NCBI RefSeq assembly: GCF_006864535.1
Contig: NZ_QHLL01000003.1
Span: 62,001 to 126,000, forward strand
Source of the DNA: Campylobacter sp. MIT 12-8780
GTDB lineage: Bacteria; Campylobacterota; Campylobacteria; Campylobacterales; Campylobacteraceae
Direction of reading: 5' to 3'
Length of the DNA stretch: 64,000 nucleotides
Each line of letters opens with the position of its first letter. Within the stretch, counting starts at the first letter, position 1. The notes beneath the pieces are model-generated. The model was given only the letters and a program-made list of their open reading frames with translations. It made no database searches and was not told the DNA's origin. This document shows positions 1 through 8,568 of the stretch, piece by piece. A program made the translations under genes and the position numbers.

Positions 1-402
1 CAATTTATGCCTTTTGTGGCAAATCATATCGCACAAAAAGAATTAAAGCTTAAAGATTTTGATCAAGATGATATGTTTGATCCAAAAACGGCGTATTTTT
101 TTGCTAATCATCATTTAAATTATCTTGAAGAAAGGCTAAAATCCCCTGTTTTTATCGCTTATGCGTATAATGGCGGTATAGGCTTTACAAACAAAATGCT
201 TGCACGAGATGATATGTTTAAAAAGGGTAAATTTGAGCCTTTTTTATCAATGGAACTTGTGCCGTATCAAGAAAGCAGGATTTATGCAAAAAAGGTATTA
301 GCTAATTATATTGCGTATCTACATCTACTGAACGATAATACAAAGATTTCGAGTATTTTTGAAAGTTTAGTTCAAAACACTGAGCCTTCACGCAAAGATT
401 AA
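1..402 (+). CDS. slt: Soluble lytic murein transglycosylase, C-terminal part (cut by window edge)
   Basis: The frame is open from base 1, so only the last ~133 residues are present. They carry the C-terminal hallmarks of Slt70-type (GH23) lytic transglycosylases: the AYNGG motif in YAYNGGIGFT and the late VPYQESRIYAKKVLANY segment. The family cleaves the MurNAc–GlcNAc bond of peptidoglycan in the periplasm, leaving 1,6-anhydro ends. The catalytic Glu and signal peptide lie outside the window. The last ~100 bases overlap the convergent lipoprotein gene on the other strand. Family assignment is secure for a fragment. Confidence 0.85.
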   Translation, partial: QFMPFVANHIAQKELKLKDFDQDDMFDPKTAYFFANHHLNYLEERLKSPVFIAYAYNGGIGFTNKMLARDDMFKKGKFEPFLSMELVPYQESRIYAKKVLANYIAYLHLLNDNTKISSIFESLVQNTEPSRKD

Positions 403-781
403 GCTTAAGCACAGAAGCACTTTTTTCTTTAAAGCTAAGTTTGTAATAACTTGAATATTCGTTTGTAAAGACATATTTTAAAAGCTCGTCATCTTTTTCA
501 AGAAGATTAAGTTCGCCTTGTTCTTGATCAAGGCTGATTGCAATGTCTGAAATTTCATCTATTTTAGGCGTAATACCAAGCAAAAAAAGCTCATCTTGAC
601 TTAGCTCATCTAAGATAGGATTAAGATAAGTTAGCAAAAAGATCAAATTATGCTCGTTTTGGACCACTCTTTGTTTTTGGGTGTGAATCAAGCCTTGAGC
701 CCTTAACTCATCAGTGATACTTAAAGGCTTAGAACAGCTTAAGAAAAAAAACACGGCACAAAAAAGCAATATTTTCATCAT
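302..781 (-). CDS. Putative lipoprotein, function unknown
   Basis: About 160 residues. The N-terminus MMKILLFCAVFFFLSCS is a lipoprotein signal peptide with lipobox LSC, so lipid anchoring to a membrane is expected. The rest is acidic and mostly helical in character with no motif I recognise. I chose the ATG-ATG at 781/778 rather than the upstream TTG at 793 because it places the hydrophobic core directly after the start; the ribosome site is weak either way. Its 3' end runs about 100 bases into the convergent slt coding region. In C. jejuni an equivalent lipoprotein sits between slt and mobB, as I recall, which supports it as a real gene. Confidence 0.7.
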   Translation of the reverse strand: MMKILLFCAVFFFLSCSKPLSITDELRAQGLIHTQKQRVVQNEHNLIFLLTYLNPILDELSQDELFLLGITPKIDEISDIAISLDQEQGELNLLEKDDELLKYVFTNEYSSYYKLSFKEKSASVLKLNLCVKAQCFELNFQKYSKSLYYRSVDVDTQYN

Positions 782-873
782 AAAAATTCCCAAATTTTTA
801 ATGATATTTTAACTTTTTTAACTCTATTTTTTGCTTTAAAAAGTTATAATTTTTTAAATTTTTAAGGAAAATT

Positions 874-1359
874 GTGAAAAAACAAGTTATGGCTTTTAGC
901 GGTCCTTCAAATTCAGGCAAAACAACTTTGATTAACAAGCTTATAAAGCATTTTAGCGCCCAAAATTTAAAGGTTTTTGTGCTAAAGCACGATCCAAGCG
1001 ATAAGGCTTGCTTTGATACAAAGGGCAAGGATAGTTTTAGTTTTTTTGAAAACAAGGCTGAAGTTTTCGTGCTAAGTCCTACAAGAACGACTTTTTTTTC
1101 ACATGAGCCAAGAAGCGTTGAAGAGTGCTTGAGGCTGGCTGGGGATTTTGATCTATTTTTGATCGAGGGGCTAAAAACCCTGCCCTACCCTAGAATCGGT
1201 GTTTTTAAAGATAAGCTTGATGAGAGTTATTTTAGCGTATGCAATGCTATAGCAAGCTATGAAAAGCCCAAAAATAACACACTAACTTGGCTTGATCTTG
1301 ATGATATAAAAGGCATTGCAAGCTTTATCTTGCAAAATGCTTTTCAATTTAAAGGATAG
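874..1359 (+). CDS. mobB: Molybdopterin-guanine dinucleotide biosynthesis adaptor MobB
   Basis: 161 residues, GTG start with an AAGGA ribosome site ten bases upstream. The P-loop GPSNSGKTT (about residues 10–18) followed by KVFVLKHDPSD and later FDLFLIEGLKTLPYPRI is the MobB pattern. MobB is a small GTP-binding protein that assists MobA in forming the guanine dinucleotide form of the molybdenum cofactor. It is followed 3 bases later by fbp, suggesting co-transcription. moeA and mogA for the same cofactor are elsewhere in this window (6669 and 9947). Confidence 0.9.
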   Translation: MKKQVMAFSGPSNSGKTTLINKLIKHFSAQNLKVFVLKHDPSDKACFDTKGKDSFSFFENKAEVFVLSPTRTTFFSHEPRSVEECLRLAGDFDLFLIEGLKTLPYPRIGVFKDKLDESYFSVCNAIASYEKPKNNTLTWLDLDDIKGIASFILQNAFQFKG

Positions 1360-1362
1360 AAA

Positions 1363-2208
1363 ATGCAAGAGATTATTTCTCATATACAAAAAGCTGTTTT
1401 AAACATAGCAAATGAGCTTAAATTCCCAGATACAGGCTATCAAAGCACGCACAATGCAACAGGAGATACCCAACTTAAACTTGATGTTAAAAGTGATATG
1501 ATTATCACTGAAATTTTAAGTAAGTGCAAAAATATCAAAGCCCTTGTAAGTGAAGAAAAACCAGAAGCCCTTGAGCTAAATACAGAAGCTAAATATATAG
1601 TAGCTTATGATCCACTTGATGGCTCATCTTTGCTTGATGTAAATTTTGCAGTTGGCTCTATCTTTGGAATTTATGAGGAAAAAATGAGTGCAAAAAATCT
1701 CAAAATGGCTATTTATAGTATATATTCAGCTAGACTTGAGCTTATCATTTGCACTGATATACCTAAACTTTACCGCCTCAATCATAAAAATGAGTTTGAG
1801 TATATCAAAGACTTAAAGCTGAGCCAAAAGGGCAAGATCAACGCTACAGGTGGCACACAAAAAAACTGGAGCAAAACTCATGCAAGCTTTATTAAAAGTC
1901 TTTTTGACGAGGGTTACCGCTTAAGATATAGTGGGGCTATGGTAAGTGATATACACCAAATTTTATGCAAGGGTGGAGGGCTTTTTAGTTATCCAGCCAC
2001 TACTGATGCACCAAATGGAAAACTTAGAGCCTTTTTTGAGGTTTTTCCTTTTGCTTATATATGCGAAAAAGCAGGAGGTAAGACAAGCAATGGCATAAAT
2101 AAAAGCTTACTTGAACTTGAATTTAGCAAGCCTCATTCTACTACGCCTTGTTTTTTTGGCTCAAGTTATGAAATTGACAAGCTTTTAAGCTTTAAGGCAG
2201 AACAATGA
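1363..2208 (+). CDS. fbp: Fructose-1,6-bisphosphatase, class I
   Basis: 281 residues. The metal- and substrate-site motifs of class I FBPase are visible: VSEEKPE (about 65), [22 protein letters not shown] (about 88–109), and [14 protein letters not shown] followed by LFSYPAT. The enzyme hydrolyses fructose 1,6-bisphosphate to fructose 6-phosphate, the committing step of gluconeogenesis, which fits a genus that lives on amino acids and organic acids. Slightly short for the family (usually ~330) but all core motifs are present. It overlaps the next gene by ATGA (2205–2208), so translation is probably coupled. Confidence 0.95.
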   Translation: MQEIISHIQKAVLNIANELKFPDTGYQSTHNATGDTQLKLDVKSDMIITEILSKCKNIKALVSEEKPEALELNTEAKYIVAYDPLDGSSLLDVNFAVGSIFGIYEEKMSAKNLKMAIYSIYSARLELIICTDIPKLYRLNHKNEFEYIKDLKLSQKGKINATGGTQKNWSKTHASFIKSLFDEGYRLRYSGAMVSDIHQILCKGGGLFSYPATTDAPNGKLRAFFEVFPFAYICEKAGGKTSNGINKSLLELEFSKPHSTTPCFFGSSYEIDKLLSFKAEQ

Positions 2209-2408
2209 GTGAAGTGAGTGAAAAAGATTCTTTTGAACTTGAGCTTGAGGAAAAAAAGCAAATTTTACAAAGCTGTCAGCAAGAAAAAAATATGCAAACT
2301 TGTTTTGATTGTAAGGAACTTTTTGAATGCCAAATACGAAAAAACTATGTTTTAGCTGTATATAATTCTATGTCAAAAGGCAAAAATGAAGGTGGATTTG
2401 ACTTTTAA
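2205..2408 (+). CDS. Small conserved cysteine-containing protein
   Basis: 67 residues, starting in the ATGA overlap with fbp. An acidic helical first half ([14 protein letters not shown]) is followed by a cysteine cluster, [10 protein letters not shown], which could bind a metal or form disulfides. No signal peptide, so cytoplasmic. I do not recognise a function. Translational coupling and the equivalent small ORF after fbp in C. jejuni (recalled, not checked) argue that it is expressed. Confidence 0.7.
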   Translation: MSEVSEKDSFELELEEKKQILQSCQQEKNMQTCFDCKELFECQIRKNYVLAVYNSMSKGKNEGGFDF

Positions 2409-2444
2409 AGCCTTGTTTTATGCTTTATCAAAGCTTAAATTTGC

Positions 2445-2450
2445 TATACT
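2445..2450 (+). promoter_or_regulatory. Probable sigma-70 -10 box for metG
   Basis: TATACT preceded by TTTGC in an AT-rich stretch, about 64 bases upstream of the metG start. Campylobacter promoters are recognised mainly by the -10 box and upstream T-rich periodicity, which fits here. No clear -35. Confidence 0.45.
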
Positions 2451-2513
2451 CTCAAATTTAAAATAAGTAAAAGTAAGCTTATTTTTAAAGCTTGCAAAAT
2501 TATAAGGAAAAAA

Positions 2514-4400
2514 ATGAGATATTTAACTACTCCTATTTATTATGTTAATGATGCACCTCATTTAGGGCATGCTTATACGACTATCATCGCTGATACCTTG
2601 GCAAGATTTTACCGCTTGCAAGGCGAGCAAACGCTTTTTTTAACAGGAACAGATGAACACGGACAAAAGATAGAACAAGCTGCTAAACAAAAAAATTCAA
2701 ACCCAAAGGCTTATGCTGATAAAATCAGTGCTGAATTTAAAGAGCTTTGGGACGAGTTTAATATCACTTATGATATATACGCACGCACCACAGATGAAAG
2801 GCATATAAAATGCGTGCAAGCTATGTTTATAAAGATGTTTGAAAAGGGTGATATTTATAAGGGCACTTATGAGGGGCATTATTGTGTTTCTTGTGAGAGT
2901 TTTTTTACTCAAAGCCAACTTCTTGCTAACAATACCTGCCCAGATTGTGGTAAAAATACTCAGCTTGTCAAAGAAGAAAGCTATTTTTTCCGCCTTTCAA
3001 AATATGAAAAAGCGATTTTAAAATGGTATGAAGAAGCTGATCCTATCTTACCTAAAAACAAAAAAAATGAACTTATCAACTTCGTGCAAGGTGGCTTAAA
3101 AGACCTTTCTATCACAAGGACAAGCTTTGATTGGGGCATAGCTTTACCAAAAGAGATGAATGATGAAAAACATGTGATTTATGTATGGCTTGATGCACTT
3201 TTTATCTATCTTTCTAGTCTTGATTATCTTGAAAATGGCAAAAACGCAAAATTTTTTCCAGCCCATATTCATCTTGTAGGTAAGGATATATTGCGTTTTC
3301 ATGCTGTGTATTGGATCGCTTTTTTAATGAGTGTTGATCTGCCCTTACCTCGTTATATAGGCGCTCATGGTTGGTGGACAAGGGATGGGGAAAAGATGAG
3401 TAAAAGCAAAGGCAATGTCATCAAACCAAAAGAATTAAAAGATGCTTATGGTATAGAGCCTATGCGGTATTTTTTACTAAGAGAAATGCCTTTTGGAAAT
3501 GATGGAGATTTTAACGAAACAGCCTTTATAAACCGCGTTAATTCAGAGCTTTGCAACGAACTTGGCAATCTTTTAAGTCGTATAGTAGGTATGAGTGCAA
3601 AATACTCAAATTCAAGCATTCAAAGCGAGGATATAAAAGAATTTTTCACAAGCGAGCTTACACAAACCAAAGAATATCTCTTTAATGCCATAAATTTTTT
3701 AGAAAGCGTGCAAACAAGCAGGTATTTAGAAGAGCTTTTTAAGGCTTTAAGCCTTGCAAACTCAAGCATAAGCAAATACGAGCCTTGGAATTTAATCAAA
3801 AATGGCGATACAAAAAAAGCAAATGCCCTAGTTGCTTTATGTGCGAACATACTTGCAAAGGTAAGTGTGCTTTTAAGCCCTGCCCTACCACAAAGTTGTG
3901 AAAAAATAGCCCTTAGCTTAGGCTTTGCAATAACAAGTGAAAATTATCAAAAACTTATCTTAGACGATGAATTGCTTTCTTTTCAAAGCAAGGCTTGTGA
4001 GCCTTTATTTACCAAGATAGAAGAAGCTCGCTTAAAGCCTGCTATACAAGAGCCAATTCAAGAACAAAAAACACAAAAAATAAAAATTGATGATTTTGCA
4101 AAGATTGAGATCAAAATAGCCCTTGTTAAAGATTGTCAAAGTATAGAAGGTAGTGAAAAGCTTTTGAAATTTATACTTGAGCTTGAAAATGGCGAGTTAA
4201 GACAAGTTCTATCAGGCATAGCTAAATTTTATGAGCCTCAAAGCCTCATTGGCAAGCAAGTATGCCTCTTAAGCAATCTTAAAAAAGCTAAAATTTTTGG
4301 GCATGAAAGCGATGGCATGATACTTTCAGCAAAAAGTAAAGATAAGCTTGTGCTTATAAGCCCAGAGCAACTTGTAGAAAACGGCTCTATAGTAGGCTGA
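2514..4400 (+). CDS. metG: Methionyl-tRNA synthetase
   Basis: 628 residues. Class I synthetase signatures are present: APHLGHAYT (HIGH-type, residues 12–20) and GEKMSKSKG (KMSKS, about 295–303). A zinc knuckle (CVSC…CPDC) lies at about 126–146. The C-terminus from about residue 525 is the Trbp111-type tRNA-binding OB fold (IDDFAKIEIKIALVKDC…SDGMILSA). It charges tRNA-Met in the cytoplasm. The start follows an AAGGAAAAAA ribosome site. Its stop shares a base with the start of the next gene (TGATG at 4398–4402). Confidence 0.97.
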   Translation: MRYLTTPIYYVNDAPHLGHAYTTIIADTLARFYRLQGEQTLFLTGTDEHGQKIEQAAKQKNSNPKAYADKISAEFKELWDEFNITYDIYARTTDERHIKCVQAMFIKMFEKGDIYKGTYEGHYCVSCESFFTQSQLLANNTCPDCGKNTQLVKEESYFFRLSKYEKAILKWYEEADPILPKNKKNELINFVQGGLKDLSITRTSFDWGIALPKEMNDEKHVIYVWLDALFIYLSSLDYLENGKNAKFFPAHIHLVGKDILRFHAVYWIAFLMSVDLPLPRYIGAHGWWTRDGEKMSKSKGNVIKPKELKDAYGIEPMRYFLLREMPFGNDGDFNETAFINRVNSELCNELGNLLSRIVGMSAKYSNSSIQSEDIKEFFTSELTQTKEYLFNAINFLESVQTSRYLEELFKALSLANSSISKYEPWNLIKNGDTKKANALVALCANILAKVSVLLSPALPQSCEKIALSLGFAITSENYQKLILDDELLSFQSKACEPLFTKIEEARLKPAIQEPIQEQKTQKIKIDDFAKIEIKIALVKDCQSIEGSEKLLKFILELENGELRQVLSGIAKFYEPQSLIGKQVCLLSNLKKAKIFGHESDGMILSAKSKDKLVLISPEQLVENGSIVG

Positions 4401-5341
4401 TGAATATCTCAAATTTAAACGAGCTTTTACAAACTCAAATGCTTAATGAAGGCTCTACTTCAAGCGTAAGTGGCTTTGCTATAAGTTTAAATGAGCTCAA
4501 ACACGGCTTTGCTTTTTTTTCAAATGATGAAGAAGCTATCAATGAAGCTGTGCAAAAAGGTGCTTTTGCTATCATTAGTGAAAAAAAGCTTTTGCTTAAA
4601 GATAAGGAAGTTTTTTATCTTTATTGCGAGGATTTAAGCTTGGCTATCTTAAAGCTCATGCGTTTTATGTGTGAGGAAAAAGAGCTTGAGTTTGTGCTTT
4701 GCGAGCCTTTAGCGCTTGATTTTTGCGAGGTATTTTATCTTGAGCGTTTAAGTGGTGAGGTGTTTTTGGACTTTTCAAAACTTATCAATGCAAAGAAAAA
4801 AACACTCTTTTTTTGTGATAAAGAACTGTATTTGTTTCGAATTTGTGCGAGTTTTGATACGCTTAAGGCATGCGAATTTACGCTTTTAGAGCATTCAAGC
4901 TTGTTTTCTACAAGCTTTATTTGTAAGCAAATGTATTTTAAAAACCTTGCCTTACCTTTTGTATATACTTCTTTTTTTGCGAGCTTTGTAAATTTTATCC
5001 TAGAACATAACTTAAGGCTTCACATAAAGGAAAAAAAACTTGATTTTTTGCAAGTTTATTTTATCAATAAAAACAATGAAATTTGTGAATTTGGCTCAAG
5101 CTCAAGGGCTTTTTTACTTGCTAAAAATGAGCTTCATTTTGACTTTTTGGCTACGCATTTAAGTAAGGTTAAAGGCTTTAAAACAGCGGCTAAAAATACT
5201 CTTTTTTGTGATTTTTCTTATTCAAGTTTAGAGGATTTAAAAGCATATAAAGACTTTAGATATTGCTTGATTTTTGAAAACCAAGAAGAGTTCATAAGCT
5301 TTTTTAGCCAAAGCTTGGACATTCAACCAAGCTTATTTTAA
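4400..5341 (+). CDS. Unknown protein with Mur-ligase N-terminal-like segment
   Basis: 313 residues, translationally coupled to metG by TGATG. Residues ~1–60 (SSVSGFAISLNELKHGFAFF…AINEAVQKGAFAIIS) resemble the UDP-MurNAc-binding N-terminal fold of MurE/MurF, which reads: SR-x-L-x-x-G-x-x-F-F … A-x-x-x-GA-x-x-x-v. The P-loop GTNGKT of Mur ligases is absent and the remainder is Phe/Leu/Cys-rich with no motif I know. No signal peptide. The next gene downstream is murA, a peptidoglycan-precursor enzyme, although it appears to have its own promoter. The fold resemblance is an inference from a short stretch and the function is unknown. Confidence 0.65.
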   Translation: MNISNLNELLQTQMLNEGSTSSVSGFAISLNELKHGFAFFSNDEEAINEAVQKGAFAIISEKKLLLKDKEVFYLYCEDLSLAILKLMRFMCEEKELEFVLCEPLALDFCEVFYLERLSGEVFLDFSKLINAKKKTLFFCDKELYLFRICASFDTLKACEFTLLEHSSLFSTSFICKQMYFKNLALPFVYTSFFASFVNFILEHNLRLHIKEKKLDFLQVYFINKNNEICEFGSSSRAFLLAKNELHFDFLATHLSKVKGFKTAAKNTLFCDFSYSSLEDLKAYKDFRYCLIFENQEEFISFFSQSLDIQPSLF

Positions 5342-5415
5342 ATAAAGAAAGTTTAAATTTAGGCAATTTGTCTTAAAAATATGCTAAAATTTTTTATTAT
5401 CATAAAAGGAAAACG

Positions 5416-6672
5416 ATGCAATACCTTCAAATTCAAGCTTGTGATTATCTAAGTGGAAGTGTAGAGATTAGCGGTGCAAAAAATGCTGCCCTACCCCTTA
5501 TCGTCTCAAGCATTTTAGCCAAAAATGAAGTGCTTATCCATAATATCCCAGAAGTTGCTGATATCAAAACACTTTTTGTTTTGCTTGAGAATTTAGGGGC
5601 TGAGTATGAGCTTAAAAACCACAATGCAAGGATAAACACAAGCAAGCTTAATAACACTAAAGCTGTGTATGATATAGTGCGAAAAATGCGTGCTTCTATA
5701 CTTACACTTGGACCCTTGCTTGCTCGCTTTCATCAGTGTGAAGTAAGCTTACCCGGAGGTTGTGCTATAGGACAACGCCCAATTGATCTGCATTTGCAAG
5801 CCCTTGAAAAAATGGGTGCAAATATCAGCATAAAGCAAGGCTATGTTATGGCAAGTGGCGAGCTTAAAGGAGCTGAGATCATCTTTGATAAGATCACAGT
5901 TACAGGCAGTGAAAATATCATCATGGCAGCAAGCCTTGCAAAAGGTAAAACAAGACTCATTAATGTCGCTAAAGAGCCTGAAGTGGTGCAGCTTTGTGAG
6001 GTTTTAGTAAATGCTGGACTTGATATAAAAGGCATAGGAAGTGATGAACTTGAGATAATAGGAAGTGATGGCGAGCTTTTAGAGTTTCAAGAATTTAGTG
6101 TTATACCAGATAGGATAGAAGCAGGAACTTACCTATGTGCTGCAGCGATTACAAATTCAAAAATTACGATTTGTAAAGCAAATGCAAGTCATTTAAGTGC
6201 GGTTTTAGATAAACTCAAACAAATGGGCTTTGGTATAGAGGTGCAAGATGATGCAATCACCATACTTCCAGCCAAAGAAATCAAGCCCGTTGAGATCATT
6301 ACAAGTGAATATCCGGGCTTTCCAACTGATATGCAAGCGCAATTTATGGCTTTAGCGCTCAAAGCAAATGGCACAAGTATCATTGATGAAAGGCTATTTG
6401 AAAACCGCTTTATGCACGCAAGTGAGCTTTTAAGAATGGGAGCTGATATAAGATTAAACGGACATATTGCTACGATCAATGGAGGCAAGGAGCTTAATGG
6501 AGCTGATTTGATGGCGACTGATTTAAGGGCAAGTTCAGCTCTCATCTTAGCAGCCCTTGCGGCAAAAGGTGTGAGCCGCGTGCATAGAATTTATCATTTA
6601 GATCGTGGTTATGAGAGACTTGAGGAAAAATTCAAAGCCCTTGGAGCAAATATCAAAAGGCTTGAAGAATGA
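5416..6672 (+). CDS. murA: UDP-N-acetylglucosamine 1-carboxyvinyltransferase
   Basis: 418 residues, the usual MurA length. It transfers enolpyruvate from PEP to UDP-GlcNAc, the first committed step of peptidoglycan synthesis in the cytoplasm. [10 protein letters not shown] at the N-terminus, the catalytic loop [14 protein letters not shown] with the fosfomycin-target cysteine intact, and the C-terminal [15 protein letters not shown] are all classical. An AAAAGGAAAACG ribosome site precedes the ATG, and a -10-like TAAAAT lies at 5385–5390. The end overlaps moeA by ATGA. Confidence 0.97.
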   Translation: MQYLQIQACDYLSGSVEISGAKNAALPLIVSSILAKNEVLIHNIPEVADIKTLFVLLENLGAEYELKNHNARINTSKLNNTKAVYDIVRKMRASILTLGPLLARFHQCEVSLPGGCAIGQRPIDLHLQALEKMGANISIKQGYVMASGELKGAEIIFDKITVTGSENIIMAASLAKGKTRLINVAKEPEVVQLCEVLVNAGLDIKGIGSDELEIIGSDGELLEFQEFSVIPDRIEAGTYLCAAAITNSKITICKANASHLSAVLDKLKQMGFGIEVQDDAITILPAKEIKPVEIITSEYPGFPTDMQAQFMALALKANGTSIIDERLFENRFMHASELLRMGADIRLNGHIATINGGKELNGADLMATDLRASSALILAALAAKGVSRVHRIYHLDRGYERLEEKFKALGANIKRLEE

Positions 6673-7847
6673 ATGATCTTTTTGCCACTTTAAAGCTTTT
6701 AGAAAATCATATAAAAGAGCTTTTTAGCTTTGAATATGTAGAGCTTTTTAAGGCAAAAGAAAGAGTGCTTTTTGAAGATATAAAAGCTAGGATTGATACG
6801 CCACGTTTTACAAACTCAGCCCTTGATGGCTATGCTTTCAATTATGATGATAAAGATAAGCCCTTACATATAAAAGGAGTGATTTTTGCTGGAGATAAGG
6901 CTGAATACGAGCTTAAACCTTGCGAATGCTATAAGATCATGACAGGAGCAAAGCTACCCAAAAATGCTGATACGATTTTAATGATAGAAGATGAGTGCAT
7001 ACAAGAAGGCAAACTTATCATCAAAAATCCACCAAAACGTCTTAATGCCGTGCGTTTTAAAGGCGAGGAATATCAACAAAATGAACCCTTGTTTCAAAAA
7101 GGCACGCTTTTAACAAACACTCACTTAGCCCTGCTTGCAAGTCAGGGCATAAGCAAGCTTAAAGTATATAAAAAGCTTCGTGTAGGTGTGCTTTCAAGCG
7201 GAAATGAACTAAAAGAGCCTTGGCAAGAAGCTGATGAAAACAGCGTTTATAATACAAACGCTACAAGCATTATAGCCCAGCTTACGCAGCCAAGCATAGA
7301 GCTTTCCTATCTTGGCATCATTAAAGATGAGCTTAGTGAGGTAAAAAAGGCTTTGATAAATTGCAACTATGATTTGCTTATAACGAGCGGTGCAGCTAGT
7401 GTTGGTGAGGCTGATTTTATGCAAAAAGCCTTAAAAGAGCTTGGCTTTACGCCTATTTTTGAGGGTATAAAGGCTAAATTTATCAAACCAAGTAAGCTTT
7501 TTCAAAAAGATAACAAACTTGTCCTTGTTTTACCGGGCAATCCTCTTTCATGCTTTTTAGCTACGCGTTTGATCGTGCCAAAGCTTTTTTCTTTATTTTT
7601 TGGCACAATCTTACAAGATAAAAGCTATGAAGCCCTTTTAAGTAAGGACATAGAGCTAAAAAGCGGGCGTAACAACTTCATCTTTGGCAAATTTGAAAAT
7701 GGTGTTTTTACACCTTATGCTAAAAACTTTGGCTCAAATATGCTTAAGGTTTTACTTGAAAATGAGTATTTGCTTATCAGTGAGCTTGAAAGCTCAAGCC
7801 TGGCACAAAATCAAAAGGTAAAAATTGTTAGAATTCTTGACTTTTAA
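6669..7847 (+). CDS. moeA: Molybdopterin molybdenumtransferase MoeA
   Basis: 392 residues. MoeA inserts molybdate into adenylylated molybdopterin. Motifs seen: [12 protein letters not shown] (domain I), [39 protein letters not shown] and [19 protein letters not shown], the MoeA/MogA-type MPT-binding core, followed by domain IV. It starts inside the murA stop (ATGA overlap at 6669–6672), so the two are likely translated from one message although the pathways are unrelated. Works with MogA (9947) and MobB (874). Confidence 0.93.
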   Translation: MNDLFATLKLLENHIKELFSFEYVELFKAKERVLFEDIKARIDTPRFTNSALDGYAFNYDDKDKPLHIKGVIFAGDKAEYELKPCECYKIMTGAKLPKNADTILMIEDECIQEGKLIIKNPPKRLNAVRFKGEEYQQNEPLFQKGTLLTNTHLALLASQGISKLKVYKKLRVGVLSSGNELKEPWQEADENSVYNTNATSIIAQLTQPSIELSYLGIIKDELSEVKKALINCNYDLLITSGAASVGEADFMQKALKELGFTPIFEGIKAKFIKPSKLFQKDNKLVLVLPGNPLSCFLATRLIVPKLFSLFFGTILQDKSYEALLSKDIELKSGRNNFIFGKFENGVFTPYAKNFGSNMLKVLLENEYLLISELESSSLAQNQKVKIVRILDF

Positions 7848-7859
7848 ACTTGATTTTTG

Positions 7860-7865
7860 TATAAT
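7860..7865 (+). promoter_or_regulatory. Probable -10 box for tRNA-Gly
   Basis: TATAAT preceded by a run of T and G, 17 bases before the first base of the tRNA. This spacing gives a short leader. No convincing -35. Confidence 0.5.
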
Positions 7866-7881
7866 CTTACTTTTTAAAAAT

Positions 7882-7956
7882 GCGGGAATAGCTCAGGGGT
7901 AGAGCACAACCTTGCCAAGGTTGGGGTCGCGAGTTCGAATCTCGTTTCCCGCTCCA
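7882..7956 (+). tRNA. tRNA-Gly (anticodon GCC)
   Basis: Full cloverleaf: acceptor GCGGGAA paired with TTCCCGC, D arm with GCTC/GAGC, anticodon loop containing GCC (stem CCTT-type around CTTGCCAAG), T arm with GTTCGAATC. The 3' CCA is encoded. 75 nt in length. Reads GGC/GGU codons. Confidence 0.97.
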
Positions 7957-8061
7957 TCTTTTTTATTTTTTTGCTTCATTTCACGCATACTTCACAAAGC
8001 TTTCACTTTGAATTCACAAAATAAGGCTAGAATTACAGCATAACTTTTTAAAGGAGAAAAA

Positions 8062-8484
8062 ATGAAACTCAAACTAATCTTAGCGAGTTTAACTTGTGGT
8101 GCTAGTTTTTTACTAGCTGATATGGTGGTTGCTCCAAATACGCTTCCAGCAAATGCTCAAGGCTTTATCAAGCAGAATTTCCCAGCTGCTCAAATCATGC
8201 TCGTAAAAAGAGATCTTGACTCTTTTGATGTAACCTTAAATGATGGCACTGAGATTGACTTCAATATCAACGGACAATGGACAAGCGTTGATGGCAAATA
8301 CAAAGCTATTCCAACAGGCTTTTTAGGACAAGCTATAGTTTCTAAAGTAAGAGCAGCTCAGCCCAATGCGGTGATTATCGATGTAGATCGTAAAATCGGA
8401 GGGTTTAAATTTAAACTTAATAATATGATGGAAGTTTATACTGATATGAATGGCAATGTGCTTGGACAGCAGTTTGACGACTAA
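8062..8484 (+). CDS. Periplasmic PepSY-like (DUF2874-type) protein
   Basis: 140 residues with a cleavable signal peptide (MKLKLILASLTCGASFLLA). The mature part contains two similar halves of the PepSY-like repeat. One reads LPANAQGFIKQNFPAAQI … FDVTLNDGTEIDFNINGQW. The second reads FLGQAIVSKVRAAQPNAVI … FKFKLNNMMEVYTDMNGNV. Such proteins are exported and often calcium- or envelope-stress related, but no specific role can be stated. A good AAAGGAG ribosome site precedes the ATG and a -10-like TAGAAT lies at 8028–8033. Monocistronic, with convergent glycosyltransferase downstream. Confidence 0.8.
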   Translation: MKLKLILASLTCGASFLLADMVVAPNTLPANAQGFIKQNFPAAQIMLVKRDLDSFDVTLNDGTEIDFNINGQWTSVDGKYKAIPTGFLGQAIVSKVRAAQPNAVIIDVDRKIGGFKFKLNNMMEVYTDMNGNVLGQQFDD

Positions 8485-8520
8485 AAAAATTGCAAAATCT
8501 TTAAATTTACTTTAGAAATA

Positions 8521-8544
8521 AGAGTGCATATATCCCTGCACTCT
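8521..8544 (-). terminator. Hairpin between convergent genes, likely terminator of the leftward operon
   Basis: A perfect 8-bp stem (AGAGTGCA / TGCACTCT) with an 8-nt loop. On the minus strand it is followed by TTATTT, so it best serves the glycosyltransferase-ending operon. It may act bidirectionally for the PepSY-like gene. Confidence 0.5.
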
Positions 8545-8568
8545 CAAACTATCGGCAAAAATTAATTT

